From Lunularia cruciata (taxonomy: Eukaryota > Streptophyta > Marchantiopsida > Lunulariales > Lunulariaceae): DNA of 64,000 nt. Shown piece by piece: positions 33,011-45,479 of the stretch. The stretch is taken from NCBI GenBank assembly GCA_948567375.1, contig OX419757.1, positions 51,274,001 through 51,338,000 on the forward strand. Direction: 5' to 3'. The first letter of the stretch is position 1. Each line of letters opens with the position of its first letter. Under the pieces are notes generated by a model, which saw nothing but the letters and a program-made list of their open reading frames with translations, did no database searches and had not been told where the DNA came from. A program made the position numbers and the translations under genes.

Positions 33011-34849
33011 TATACACTTTTTTCTTTCAAATTACTTAGTTTGTTTAGAAGCACAAAGAAATAGCTGGTCAGCAAGGAAGAAGGAATGCTTATAGTCATT
33101 TGACTTTGACCCAAGGAAAATTTCATTTTGCAGGAGGAAGATGACCCAAGAGATGTGTAACGTGGGAAGGTCAATAGTTTTGAAGAAAGGACGAGAGCCT
33201 ATACCCAGGGCTCCATGAAGAAGGCTCACAACTATGCAAATCCTCAAAAAAGGAGACCTTTGCCCTAAAAGACCTTTTCCATGAAAGAAGACCATTAGCC
33301 TTGAACAACCTTTGGCTAAAAGAAATTTTGGCTTGAAACATCCTTGGCTTGAAAGTCAGTCAATTTAGGAAGATCTCAAGGACTTAAATGTGACATCAAC
33401 AAATCAAGAACTATGAGTAATGACTATTTTTTTGTACTAATATTTTCACATTGTGTGGGACACAACCACTTGCATTAGGCACACATATTAAACATCCATA
33501 ATAGTTGAGCCGTCCACTTAAATAATCAAGGAGGGTTGGTCACTTTTCACTTCTTGTAGAAAAGTGTGAGTTGTATGCCAAGATAGAATTCTCTTCACCT
33601 TTGGCAAGAAGTTCAAGGCTTAGGATTTCAAGAAGAGACCAAAGGAAGTGCAATTGAGAGAGGTGAATGGAAAGGAAATAGTTTTAGTGCCTTGAGGGCT
33701 TGACATAGAAGGAGAGCACCTGAATAAATTTTTTAATCCTCAAGATTGACCAAGAATACTATAGGGAGGAGTTGCCCCGCAACAAGAAGGTATAATTCTT
33801 ATTGGGGAATTGGAAGTTGAGTGATCATGCAATGTTGCATGGAATTAGAGACAATAGGAATCCAAGGACAAAGAACTTGATAGGAAACCTCTTTGCATGG
33901 ATAGAAGAACATTGGTGGAGAGTGTTGGGGCAAAGAATTCTCCCCCAAATTCCATGATCTTAGACTCCACCTAGACCTACCCAAACTTGAGCATGGAAGC
34001 GCAAGTCCGGGTAACCTTCAAGGACACAAGACAAACAATGGTTAGTCCATGCTTGGGCACAAGGATCTTGCACAAAGGGTCCTTGCGAAGTCCAAAATAA
34101 CTAACTTGAACAACATCAAGGCTATCTTCTTCAAGTACATGTACTTGAAGAAGATAGCGGTAAGTTACACTTACAAGTTTGTGCACTCATCTAGGTAGCC
34201 ATGATTTGGTGGTGAGTATACAAACTTATAAGAGACATGAAAAAAGAAGGAGGAGTCACCTTGGGACCCTCTTTGTTGTTCACTTTTACTTGGGGATGAA
34301 TCTTTTAGCCCCATCTTAGAAGGAGAAGTACCTAGACTATTATTACCACAAAGGATATTTTGAGGAGCCACAAGGGAAAGGAAATAATTTAAAACAAAAA
34401 TGCATTTGTAGATGTGTAATTTGCTTGCAATAAAGAAGTTCAGCTTAGTAGATAAAGCTCATAATACTCTGGGCTTTGAGAAGAAGAGACAAATGGAGTT
34501 GGCCAAAGAATCTTCAATGAAGGAGACGAAGAGATCAATAACCCCCTCTAGGCCAAAGATGAAGGCTAAGAAGAGGGCTAAGAAGACCCAAGAGGTGGAT
34601 GATTTGGAGGACAAAGATGAAGCTGGACAACAACCCAAGACAACACCCACAACAAACAAATATTCATTCATCCGCATCATAATTTCCTCAACAAGGAGGA
34701 AGGAGAAGAACAAGGTGGAGAAGTACAATCTATCTCAGCCAAGAAGTCTCCAACATCAAAGAAGGATCTTCTAATGGAAGAAGGAATAACTGGCCAAGAA
34801 AGATTTGATGCCAAAGTGGGACCTCAAAATGTTGAAGAGTATAATGTTT
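33011..34849. other. Unassigned repeat-like region
   Basis: Simple, A/G-rich sequence with LKKTFG-like low-complexity motifs. The frame 34412-34774 (120 codons) is Lys/Arg/Glu-rich (KAKKRAKKTQEVDDLEDKDE) and could be a gag or coiled-coil remnant, but nothing establishes this. A long palindrome lies at 34121-34158. Confidence 0.3.
34121..34158. repeat. Perfect 38-bp palindrome
   Basis: The 19-bp halves (left half ends CTTCAAGTACA, right half begins TGTACTTGAAG) are exact reverse complements with no loop. It lies in non-coding repeat sequence. Confidence 0.9.
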
Positions 34850-35440
34850 TGAGGATAGGAGAACCCCTAAGAGAAACAAAAGAGAAGAAACACAAGAGAA
34901 CAAGGCTTCATCTCTCAATACTTTGATGCTCCAAAGGAGCACCTTGTCTTCTTTATATAGCAAAGAGGATCCATCCAAAGGGAGCTCCACCCTTGGATCA
35001 TACATGGGATTGGTGACATGTCAACAAGCTCCACCCTTAGATTAGTTGCACGGATTGGTGACAAGTCAATCTTTGTCTTATCTGGTTGGTCAAACAAGTT
35101 TAACTAGAGGGAATCTTTAGGAATCTTCTTGTAGGAAGCTCAAAATGGCAGGGATGACGTACCATTGGAAAGCTCTTGATGAGACAAACAAGATAAAGGG
35201 GAGGAGGCAATGCCTTCCCTAATGCAAGGAGGGGATGAAACTTTCATTTTTTGAGGCCTAATTCGTCTATTTAGGCCTCCAAAATTAGCTCTGAAGTTTT
35301 CAAGATGTTTTTGACCTTTGCACTATTAGTGGAAGTACTCTTTTAGTGACACCTCTATCTAATCTACTCAGACCATCATATATAACATACTTCTTGATAT
35401 TACCAAGCCAATTTTCACATCTAGACAATCTATCTAGCTA
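34850..35440 (+). repeat. LTR-like repeat, family F, copy 1
   Basis: Collinear over ~550 bases with 63455-64000: GGAGCACCTTGTCTTCTTTA, AGAGGATC, GGAGCTCCACCCTTGGAT, TCTGGTTGGTCAAACAAG, GGCCTAATTCGTC and CCAAGCCAATTTTCACAT. A TATA-like TTATATAG occurs in both. Copy 2 starts TGTAATACTCC, suggesting an LTR. The family is unidentified. Confidence 0.5.
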
Positions 35441-35518
35441 ATGGTATTACAAAAAGGGAGCATGAGGAAATCTAGACGCGGCAAAACCTATCATATCCCT
35501 ATAGGATGAAGAAGTTGT

Positions 35519-35956
35519 AATGATATTTGTAGCATTGAAGCTAGTTTGCTAGGTCAATGGAGTGGTAGTTTTTGTAATCATAATTATTTTGGTAGTTACT
35601 CATGGTCTACTTGTTGGCAATTGGATTTCACGTTAGCATTATTGATCACACGATGGGATCCACCATTACTTGCACCATTGGATGTGCCATCAGCGGTGTT
35701 GTTATGGCTAGAAACCTAGATCAAACAAAGAAGTATAGTTTTGAAGTGCAACTCTAGAGAGTTTCCTTATTGTTGAGCCTTTGAGTTCTTTGCTATGATG
35801 GAGAGACCACTAATGAGCATAACTTGGAATCTCTTAGCTAGAGTAGGTGTGACTTGACTATAATCTATGCCTAAATTTTTTCAAATTGTTGAGTGAAGAA
35901 TCAAATACAAATCTAATTTTAGTGTGATTTGAGTGGAAGAGGGAACTGATTACATC
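35519..35956 (+). repeat. 5' LTR remnant of gypsy copy B
   Basis: It matches the middle part of both 3' LTRs (CATTTGTAGCA.., TTACTCATGG.CTACTTGTTGG, GAGCCTTTGAGTTCTT, GAGTGTGATTTGAGTGGAAG). The ~105-bp repeat found at both ends of the 3' LTRs is missing here, so the left end is truncated. Confidence 0.6.
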
Positions 35957-37560
35957 AAAGAAGTGAGGGTCAACAAGAAATTGGGTGTAGGAATAGAGGG
36001 TGTTCGTGGTATCTCCAAGCTTGGTTGATCCTTGGTACATTTGATTGTGGTCCTAGATTTCCTTGAGAGTGATCATGTGTGGAAGCCATGTTCAAGTTTA
36101 TGAAAGTTTGGGAGTGGGGTAGGCGGTGTGCAAAACTGTTGGCCAAATTTTTGAGAATTGAGTCAATTTGAGATAGTGGGTGTTTCATTTGAGCCCAAGG
36201 ATGTGACATCAAGGTCTATTTGGTATGAATTGAGCCCAAAGTGCAAAATTGGACATGGATTTGGGAACCCATTCCCTCACATTAAGGATTTGAAGAACCT
36301 CATCTTCTCAATTTGGCTCCATTTGATAATTAACACAAGATTTGGCGGTCAACCAATTACAAAGGAGGTGCTTTAGATTGGCAAAGGTTGTCCAAATTTG
36401 GAGGTCAAGTTTGCAAAGATTTTCTAGAGTTGGATGTTGCTCAAATTGCCCTAGCTAGTGCTTGAGTTGGTGAAGCTTGGCTAGATTTGGAGAGGGTTTG
36501 AATTGGCAAGAAGAAAGGCCTCAAGTTGATAATTAGTTGTGGGATTGGTGACCAACCAACTATAGAAGAGGTATCTCAAATTGGAAAATATTATCTAGAT
36601 TTGGAGGTCAAGTTGGTGGAGATTGTTTAGAGTTGGAGGTTGTGTGAATTGGTGAAGCTTGGCTAGATTTAGAAAGGCCTCAAATTGGCAAAAAGAAAGG
36701 TCTCATTTGGAGATTTAGAGGCTTTGAGGCATAAGACTATGGGTCTAATGGTAGGAGTTTTTGGTAGTTTTTGGTCATTATCTGGCAAAATCTGCTCAAC
36801 CTTTTAGATTGTGCACAATAGGGTTTGAACCCAAGATCTCTAGCTCCTAGATTGATGCCCCAGTCAATTAGTCCACCTTCACTTGTTATCATAATGACTA
36901 GTTGATTGATATCTATACACATGTACCTTTAGCTAGGACATGTAGTTTGATCCCATCTTTGGTGATCTTAGTAGATTAGGAGTAGGTAGACACTCCTATT
37001 ATATAAAATTTCAAATCATGGTAAAGTCAATCTGGTGTTGATTTATAAGATGAATGATTTATAAGATGTTAGACTTCTTGTGATTTGACATCCTCCATTG
37101 TGTACTTCTTGTTTGTGCATCATGTTTGTGTGTGGTGCTCTAACTTTAGAGCATTGGTATTCTTGTGGCTCTCTGTAATGAAGCAAGAGTGATGACCAAT
37201 CAAACTACCTACTTTTGTTTTATGAGGCAAGAAATGATGACCTACAAACCATGAGAGTGCATGTTGTGATGGTAGGTTATAGGTTGCATTTTCCTTTAGT
37301 GTAGATGTTGTAGTTAGAGCTACATGAGTGAGTGGTGTTCAGTTGGTCGTGGCACTTGGTGGTGATCCTTGGTGGGGTACTTGTGGTGGTTACCATAACG
37401 ATTTGAATTACATTGTCACTATGGAGTTCTTTGGGGATTCTAGAGGAGATATTGCTACAATACGCAATGAGTTTACATGGAGTGGCACTTGGTATTAACA
37501 TGTATCTCAGGTCATAATGAGGGAGGAGATTGACTTTGATTTGGAGTTTAATACATGAGT
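35957..37560 (+). other. Leader region of gypsy copy B with internal duplication
   Basis: Non-coding sequence precedes gag. 36338-36535 and 36536-36710 are an imperfect tandem repeat (shared TTTGGAGGTCAAGTT, TTGGTGAAGCTTGGCTAGAT, AAAGGCCTCAA, GGCAA.AAGAAAGG). A tRNA-like segment lies at 36800-36905. I could not fix a primer binding site. Confidence 0.4.
36800..36905 (-). repeat. tRNA-like (SINE-like) segment, minus strand
   Basis: Read on the minus strand there is an A-box-like TGGACTAATTGACTGG and, about 40 bases on, a B-box GGGTTCAAACCC, the internal pol III promoter arrangement of tRNA-derived SINEs. The rest does not fold into a convincing tRNA. Confidence 0.35.
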
Positions 37561-39340
37561 TGATTCAATGAGAGTGCACATAGTGTGTTCATATCATTGT
37601 TGTGGGATGTGGATGAGATTTATGGAGTCTCCAAAGGCCATAGATGCTACTCTGATATAGTGGGTACCATTTAGTTGGATTAATTCATCCAAGAGTTTGA
37701 TAATTGGTGTGATCTATAGCAGATGCAAAACTTAACTTTATTCATACCATTCATGGCATAAAAGGGTTTGTTTCAGCAGTTGAAGGATCCATTGATGGAT
37801 GACTATCATGAGTTTAGGAGAGCTCACTTGGAGGAGATCAACCTATGGAGATAGTATTGATCTTCAAACTACATCTCTAGCACTTCAAGCTTGGTTGCTA
37901 GGGGTAGATTGATAGTACCTATGAGTTCTAGCTCTAGTAGCATTGGTGTATATAATGGAGGTGCATTAGTTAGAGATGGTGCTACTACAAGTGGAGGTAT
38001 TGCTATAGGAAGTGGTGCAATATCAAGGTTTAACCCTATGGTAAAATTCTTCCAATTCTTGAGGTTTAACAACTAGGAAATGCAAATTGACAAGTTGAGG
38101 AGCTTGCAAGAGTTCCAACAAAAATCTAGAGAGAACCTACACAAGGAAAACACTTGCATGAGATGGCTGATCAATTTCACTCAAGAAGTTACTAAAGCCC
38201 AAGTAGTCTAGTTTTGGTTTGGGATCTTGGACAAGGAGTTGTAACATAGAGTACGTGATGTTATATTGTTACAAGCTATCTCACCTACTTTAGCTATGGT
38301 CTTTAGTTTAGCTGAGTGCATTGAGCTCAACATGGTGGAGAGAGTGGTGACATCTAGATTTGGTAAGGAGACCTCATCCATAGTTCTTACTTCTTCTAGA
38401 GTACAACAAAGTGCACCAGATTGTGTTGGCTTTTTAGAGCAGACAACCTAGATCTTCTAGAGCAAGTGGAGAGCCTAATACAACTAGACACTTACTTTTA
38501 TTTTCAATTCAACAACAACCAATGAGTGGTGGTATTGCTTTTTGGACTTGTGGTGGACCTCACTACAAGAAGAATTGCACTCAAAACAATGGACATGATA
38601 TCTTTGGTGCATCACAACCAACACTAAGATAATATGACTATTACCACAGATTTGGTTACACTGTGATCAATGCTTTGACCTTCACCCAGAATTATGGAGT
38701 GGTAGGGCTGCTTATGTTAGGTGGTAGAAGAGCTCCAAGTCATAGAGGAAAAGGTGGTAGAGGTGGTGGTAGAAGATCCACACTTGTTAGGGATGCAATA
38801 CTTGCCTTGCTTCTATTACAACCATAGCTACTTGGATTGAGAAGTTGGAGCAAAAATTAGCTAGTACAGCCATAGCTCAGAGGAGATCACATTTGGGTGT
38901 TGAGGCTTCCATCTCTTATGTTGGTGGAAGAGACATCTTGGAATTTATGTGTGGAGCAACACAAGTAAATGCATCTATCTCAATGATTATGAATACAATA
39001 CATGCTCTAGAGCCTAGAGGAGCATCAATGGAGTTGGACTCACAAAGAGAAGAGGTTGGTAGACAAGTCATACTTCCCCAATCTTTCACACTCTTTAAGG
39101 CACTATAGATGACATCCATGGCTCCTAGACGTTCTAGTGTACGTGTGGTAGGTGGTGATAGAGTGCATGATAGACAAGATGTTATTCAAAAATTCTAGCA
39201 CAATGTTAGGGGCAACTCAATTGATTATATGCTTCCCTTTGTTGTTAACCAATGAAATGTAACATTGGGAGTTGACCTAGCTCTAATGTTTTGGTTCGTT
39301 GCCACACTTTGTGAGAGTAAGGAGTTGAAGAGCATAGGAT
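37561..39340 (+). pseudogene. gag of gypsy copy B
   Basis: One frame (37891-38451) gives capsid-type sequence: LRSLQEFQQKSRENLHKENT, then a segment with LDKEL.HRVRDVILLQAISP and LAECIELN, typical of Retrotrans_gag. Around 38540-38580 is a zinc-knuckle remnant, FWTCGGPHYKKNC, whose first Cys has become Phe (TGT to TTT). From 38985 the sequence matches the start of copy A. TAG at 38074 and several later stops disable it. It packages element RNA. Confidence 0.65.
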
Positions 39341-41588
39341 TAGCAATCATGCTTTGGTTTGTGTAGCCCATGAAAAATTAAACTGATGTGATTTATTTGT
39401 ATGGTTTATCTCCATAAAGATGGAGTTTGTTGTATGACGGATCTCACGGTTGAGCCATGTGAGCAATCTATGTACATGTATATGATTGGCCACCTGGATT
39501 ATGATCTTGTCTTCTTTGAGTGCTCTTATGTATATAGATAGAAGAGAACAAGTATTAGAGTGTGGGAGGAAGATGTGTTTTAGTATGAGGAGTTTTGAGT
39601 GGGAGGAAGGACGTTGAGAGTGAGAGTTGTAATAGAGCATGGAGACCAAGTGTTAGAGAGAGCAATTGAGTAGGAGATGTTCCATGCTCTTGATCTGCCA
39701 CTCCCAAATCTTTTCCTCATCAGGCTTCAGATTCTACACCATGACGGCTTACGAGATTGGATGGTTGCATGTTTTGGGGCGATCTTAACAAAGTCGATGA
39801 TGAAAAACCCAGATCTTATTATCCTTTTGATGCTTACTCATGAGCAAGTCTACGACTTGAAAATCTATGTGCTCTTGAAGATTGAGAATGGCTCAATTTT
39901 TTTCATGAGTTTCAAGGTGGAGTTGTGGGGTCTACATGTCAAAAGTGAAGAGGCTAAATGATAAAATTGCAAGAAATAAGGTTCCAAGAGGAGAAATTGA
40001 GAGTTTTTTTACCATCAAAGGAGTTTGGGAATGCCATTTGAGGAGAAAAGACCACATTTGGAGAGAGAAGCTAATAGGCTATAATTAAGAGGCCAAAATC
40101 AATTCATTTGAGTGAAATATTTGGGAGATATGATCAATCAAATCAAGGGGGTAGAATTAATACCCAAGAGCACAAAATAGGTGATTCAGAGAGCTTCATG
40201 AATCATCTTCATGATCTTTCAATTGGGTCGGAGATCTGACAGAGTGCTTGTAATGTTGAAAAGAAGAAATTTTAGGTTTTGATCAATCTCAAATTAGATC
40301 TGGCCAATTGAAGTTGGAGCTTTGGAAAGTGAGGATTTGGAGATGAGATGCTGATTAGGTTTGAAGATTTGGTCCTTGCTAAAGTTGTGGTCCAAATCAC
40401 CTTGTAAAAATTTCTAGTATTGTTAGTGGCGATGTAAGTTGCACTTTTATGTAAAATTTCTATGTGAATTCATCAAGTAAAAATTCAAGGTCTTGGATCA
40501 AGCATATTTGGGTCTATAGAGCTCACAAGTTAGCCTAACTTAGGAATTGATCCATATCTAGGGTTTAGGGTTGGATAAGAGTACTAAGTTTTATAGAGTT
40601 TAGACAATTTCATAACTAGCTATTATATAAAAAAATAATTTTATTTTGGGTCCATGGACAGTGGGAGCTGATGCAAAAAATTCTACTAAAACTATTATTG
40701 TAAGCTTGGTCGAGCATTTCTATCTTTTATCATGATTGACTGTCAATTCTCCTATTTGTGTATCTATGATTGAGGATTTTAGGTTGTTGGAGTGTTTTTG
40801 AGGATTAAGTGAACCTCTGATTTAGAAATCTGGGGAAAAATATCAAAAACTAGGAGCAACCAAGAGCAAACCCTAAATTAAGGCTTTTGAAATTAAGGTG
40901 AAAACGACCAAAAATTGGCCAAGTTTGAGAGCTTGTCAAGGGAGATGTAGTGATAAAATTATGGTTTATTTCATATCGTTGGAAAGCTTATCTCATAGGC
41001 TTTCCATTGAATTCAAGAACATTGGAGTACAAGTCACAAAGAGAAAGTTATGCTCATTTGAGTTACAAAGAATTTTCCTCATAAAAAAGACATAAGATTA
41101 CCCTACTTGGAGTACAAATTGGTTGAAGGCTGAAGTACATATTGGAGGAAGCTTGGAGTACAAGTTGAAATTAGCTTGATAATAAAGCAAGAAGGCTTTG
41201 AAGCTCAATTCTAACAAAAAACACAAAGGGTTGTTGTTGAATTCTTGTGATTGGATCCTCTCTATTTGTACATCCAATTGGTTTGGATTGGTGTGCAAGC
41301 ATTGCGCTTAGGTTCTTTCATTCTAGGAGTGTTATGTATTTTGCCTTGGTTATACTGGAAATGATGCCTAATAGACCAATTATGCATATTATGATGATAG
41401 GTTAGGTTGTTCGTTACTACCCTACCTGATAGCAAGAATACCAAAACCTAGAGTGAAGGGTTCTACTGGTCGGGTTCTACGCATGCTCAAACTAGTAGGG
41501 AAAAGTTTATCTTTAGCCTTTGATCTATAGGCTCCACAGCTAGGCATCCTATGTGTTCCCAGAGGGAGAAAAGCAAAGTGTGACACCG
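39341..41588. mobile_element. 2.2-kb insertion splitting gypsy copy B
   Basis: Copy A is continuous across this point (about 445), while copy B is split between GAGCATAGGAT and CAACTACCAGTGG. The insert has a promoter-like TATGTATATAGATAG near 39530 but no recognisable protein. It is a non-autonomous element or an unrecognised relict. Confidence 0.6.
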
Positions 41589-42160
41589 CTCAACTACCAG
41601 TGGTTTATGGCAAGTAGTAGCAACTAGGTTGGAAGAGTTACCAACTAAACCTGCCTTTGAGTAAGCTTGGTTCACACTTGGATTTGTCCTATTTGATAAC
41701 TGGAGGGGGATTTTCTATTTAGTGGGACCTTTAGGTACGGTCTATACACCACAAAGGGTCTTATTAAACTTTGTTGCGCAGCCCCTTATGTTGGAAAATG
41801 TTATCCTTGTCAATCTTGGGCTACAAAAGACCGATGTGAAGAGGTGTCCATTTCAGATCCAATTATCTATATGGGTGGTTCTACATACTACATCACACAT
41901 GGAGAGCTCATTGTCCAAATTCAGCCTGGTTATCTGACTAATAGCTTTGTGGTGAGAGCTTAGGCCATTGTGATAATAGAAGAGTCATGTGATGTGCTAA
42001 TTGGTAGAACAATGCTATATCCCATGGGTTTCAAGATTGACTATTGGGAGGAGACAACTTCATATAGACTAGGTTGGTAGTAAGATGAATGATGGGTATG
42101 TTACCTACAAGTACACTTTAGTATTGGTAGTCTTGGCTCACTATAGTTAGGGACCATGGC
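41589..42160 (+). pseudogene. Aspartic protease of gypsy copy B
   Basis: The frame 41722-41937 keeps YTPQRVLLN..AQPLML, homologous to the copy A active site, but the catalytic Asp codon is now Asn and the following Ser-Gly is Phe-Val. It retains the 13 bases (TTTCAAGATTG region near 42028) that copy A lost. Confidence 0.7.
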
Positions 42161-42469
42161 ATCAATTTTCACTTTCAGTGGTTTCATTACTTGGCATGAT
42201 GATTTATTGAAGAGGAATGCCCATATGGAGTGTACTTCAATACTAGAGGAGATCCCTTGGATTTGGAGTACAATTGGAATTGTTCCATACACCTTGGATG
42301 TTCCATTGTGGAGATCTGAGGAGACATTGCAACAACATGTAGATCAAGTCAACAAGCTTGGAGTGGAGCCTTTGAACCACCAAGAGACCAATGTGAGGAT
42401 GAGGCTCTTGAGTCTATTACCTTGTCACCTTTGGATACCACACTCATTGCTTGGCAATATCCAGTAGAG

Positions 42470-43482
42470 GGAGTATGTTTATTGGAGTTGTTTGGTGCAT
42501 TGGACTAGTTGCAATACTACATGCTTGTATATGAGTACAAAGTTACTTGTATGTAGAGAGGGATGAGACTACTAGGTAATATTCTCTATATCTTGTTGCA
42601 CACTTGGCTTATTGGTATCTTGAGTCATTATCAATGTTAGTAGTCAAGGATTACAAGAGGACATAGGATTTAGAGAGATATGGTCCCATTCATTTGGTGA
42701 TTTTTGGATGGCCATGTTGGGGTCATACCCATGCTTGCCAAAGTCAAGGTCTATAGTATCTCCATTCTGGTGTGTTTTGGGAGATGTTACGTATACTACA
42801 ATATCTCTAAGTTCATTAGTCTGTTTCTCTAGCCTACATTTTGAGAACATCTCTTTGATGGGTGATTCTTGTACATGGGTGGTGACAAGTACACATCAAG
42901 TCCATTCTTGGATGGGACTCACCGTATTGTTGGATGGGACTTGCCATGTTGTTAGATGTTGCCAAAGTGGGGTCATGGGTTCATTATCTTCATCTTTGGT
43001 GGGCAAACCTCTTACCTAGAGAGGTTCTACAATGTGCTTATGATGGGATTCAATGACTAGATTGCCTTATTATTGATGACATTATGGATGTTGGATGCCA
43101 ATTTCAGATGGTGGTAGTGGTTGATAGGTCACTTATGGTAGCAAAGAACCTTGTTGGATAGCCTAGAACCACTTTAGCTGCACTTATGAGTTTCCCAAGC
43201 TCCCATGCTTTTTGAGAGGGAGGTCATGGATTTGTTTGGGACTCAGAATTATAGTAGTTGGTGGAACCCAATGCCAAGGAGAGGGAGCAAGAAATGGGTT
43301 TTTGTACTGGTATTACTATTTTTATAGTAGTGTAAGAGGCATCTAGGTGTTAGGTCAAGCTATGGACCTGAATTATTTGACCTAGATTGTGAGCCTTGGC
43401 TTGGCATAGCAACATAGGATACACCTAATAGACATTACCATCCAGACAGTTGTGAGCTTTGTGCTTATCAAGATGATTTAGG
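42470..43482 (+). pseudogene. DNA methyltransferase domain of gypsy copy B
   Basis: Collinear with 1320-2344 of copy A. Motif I survives as GVCLLELFGAL at about 42468-42505. The motif IV region is at 42700-42720 (GGATGGCCATGTTGGGG: the Pro-Cys codons survive but the Gln codon is altered). Motif VI (GAGAACATC) is near 42843, and an AAATGGGTTTTTGTACTGG block matches the C-terminal motif near 43293. Many stops. It contains extra bases near 43060 that copy A lacks. Confidence 0.75.
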
Positions 43483-43769
43483 CACACGCTGGGAGTGATG
43501 GACTGAGTGTGCAAGATATTCTTGGGACACAACCATTAGCTACTAGTTAGAGTTGTCTACTTGAGGTCCATCCAGATGAGCGTGGTCTACTTGGATAACA
43601 CCCTTGGTCTACTTTGGATGCAATTAGAGGATGTATACAACTTGTAGCCCAAGCAAGGGGATTTTTCTCTATTGAGGTTAGGGACTCTAGGGGTTGAGGC
43701 CATCACATTATTGCTCCCAATGGCCCAATGTAGCATCTTATCAATATGTCTTCTACTCCTACATCAATT

Positions 43770-45190
43770 ATAGAGGATACTTGGGAGATAAACATTGGAC
43801 CCAAGCTTACGAGAGTGGCAAGACAAAGAGTTTGGAGGTTCTTGAGGAGCAACATGAGTTTATTTTCCTTCAATATGAATGATTTGGGTGCTCTAAAAGG
43901 ACCTAATATTCAGATTGAACTTACTAACAATACACTAACTTTTTGACAACCCCATAGATATAGTGACATGGAGAGAGAATTGATTCAAAGCCAAAGTAGA
44001 GACTTTCTGAGATTGGTTTGATGGAGATTTCACATGGAGAGTATGCTTCAACTATAATGATGCTAGCCAAGAAGGATATGCATGGCAACTACACAGATAA
44101 GCGGATGTGTGGATATTACCGTCATATCAACTAATAAGTTGGGGCTGATTGGTATACCATGCATACATTGGAGGAGATCTTTGATATGGTTGGGTATGCA
44201 AAGGTCTTTGGTACTTTGGATCTTTGTTTAGGAAGGATGACAAGTTGAAGACAACATTTTAAGCTATTGATCCTTAGTGCAAGGATGTATTATATTAGAG
44301 GAGGTTATTACCATTTGGGTTAAAGAACACTCCTACCAAGTTCTAGATGGTCATAGACAAGATTCTAAGAGGATTGGATTTTTCTTGGTGCTATATTGAT
44401 GACATTTTGGTCTATAAAACTAATGTAAAGGAGGATGAATGACATTTGTTGGAGGTGTTTGAAAGGTTGAAACCTCATGGACTAAAATTACATCTTGGGA
44501 TGTGTAGATTTTTCCTCAAGTAGGTTGATTATTTTGGTCACACTATCTACCTTGGAGGATTTGGTGTTTAGCAGACCAAGGTGAAGAGTATTACACACAT
44601 TCATTGGCCTACAAATGTGAGCAAAGTGTGAACATTCCTTTCATTGACAAACTTATAACATCAATATGTTATAGGATATAATGCCATTGCAAAGGCCTTG
44701 ACAAAGTTGACCAAGCTTGCATAAGATTGGTGTTGGGGAGATGAGGAAGAGAGAGCTTTTATAAAGCTCAAGGAGAGGTTGACATTTGCCTTTATTTTTA
44801 GGAGATGGATAAGAGGACAACCGGTCTAGGTTCATATTGATTGGAGTATGTTGGGGCCTAGAGTAGTGCTCATCCAACAAGATGATGAATGGAATGAGTT
44901 TATGGTGGCATATGCTAGTTACTCCAACAATCTAGTGAAGGCAAAGTAAAGTTCATATAAGGGAGAATGCTTGGTAGTAGTATGGGTTGTAGAACATTTC
45001 TTATGTTAAGTATTTGGTAACCCCTTTACTCTCATTATTGATCATCAACAATTGAAGTGGTTGACGGAGTACAACAAGCTCTCAAGGAAGCTTACATGAT
45101 GGATTCTAATTTAACAAAAGTATGATTTCACGGTTATTTATAGACTTGGTATGGTGAACCATGATGCATATGGGTTGAGTAGAATCCCAT
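43770..45190 (+). pseudogene. Reverse transcriptase and RNase H of gypsy copy B
   Basis: FSFNMNDLGALKGPN at 43860-43910 starts the RT. YIDDILVY is still encoded near 44390-44415; a GYHQ-containing stretch is deleted near 44230. RNase H remains as the DHQ.LKWLTEYNKL region near 45040. TAGs occur at many positions that are CAG in copy A, including the FQRVMD and QQTKVE boxes. Confidence 0.8.
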
Positions 45191-45479
45191 GCCGTAGCCA
45201 ACAGGATAAGATTGGAGCATGTTGGCATGGTGAGATAGATGAGGAGATTGTGCTAGGTTGGCATGCATCTACCATTCTTTATATATATATATATATATTT
45301 AAATTTTTTTTGAAGCCTTGGTGGTATCTATCTCAGCACATACAAGAGCAGTTGTTGAGATCACAAATCCAAAGGGTGGAGATATTGGTACAAGTCAGTA
45401 AGACATTCATGATAATGTCTTAGTGATAGACTATCTTTGCATGGGGGTGGCACAATTGGTGCCAAGGAGAGAGACCATG

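Noticed and set aside
34412-34774. Basic/acidic 120-codon ORF as a nuclear protein gene
   Set aside because: Low-complexity composition in a repeat region, no homology recognised, no introns or conserved context.
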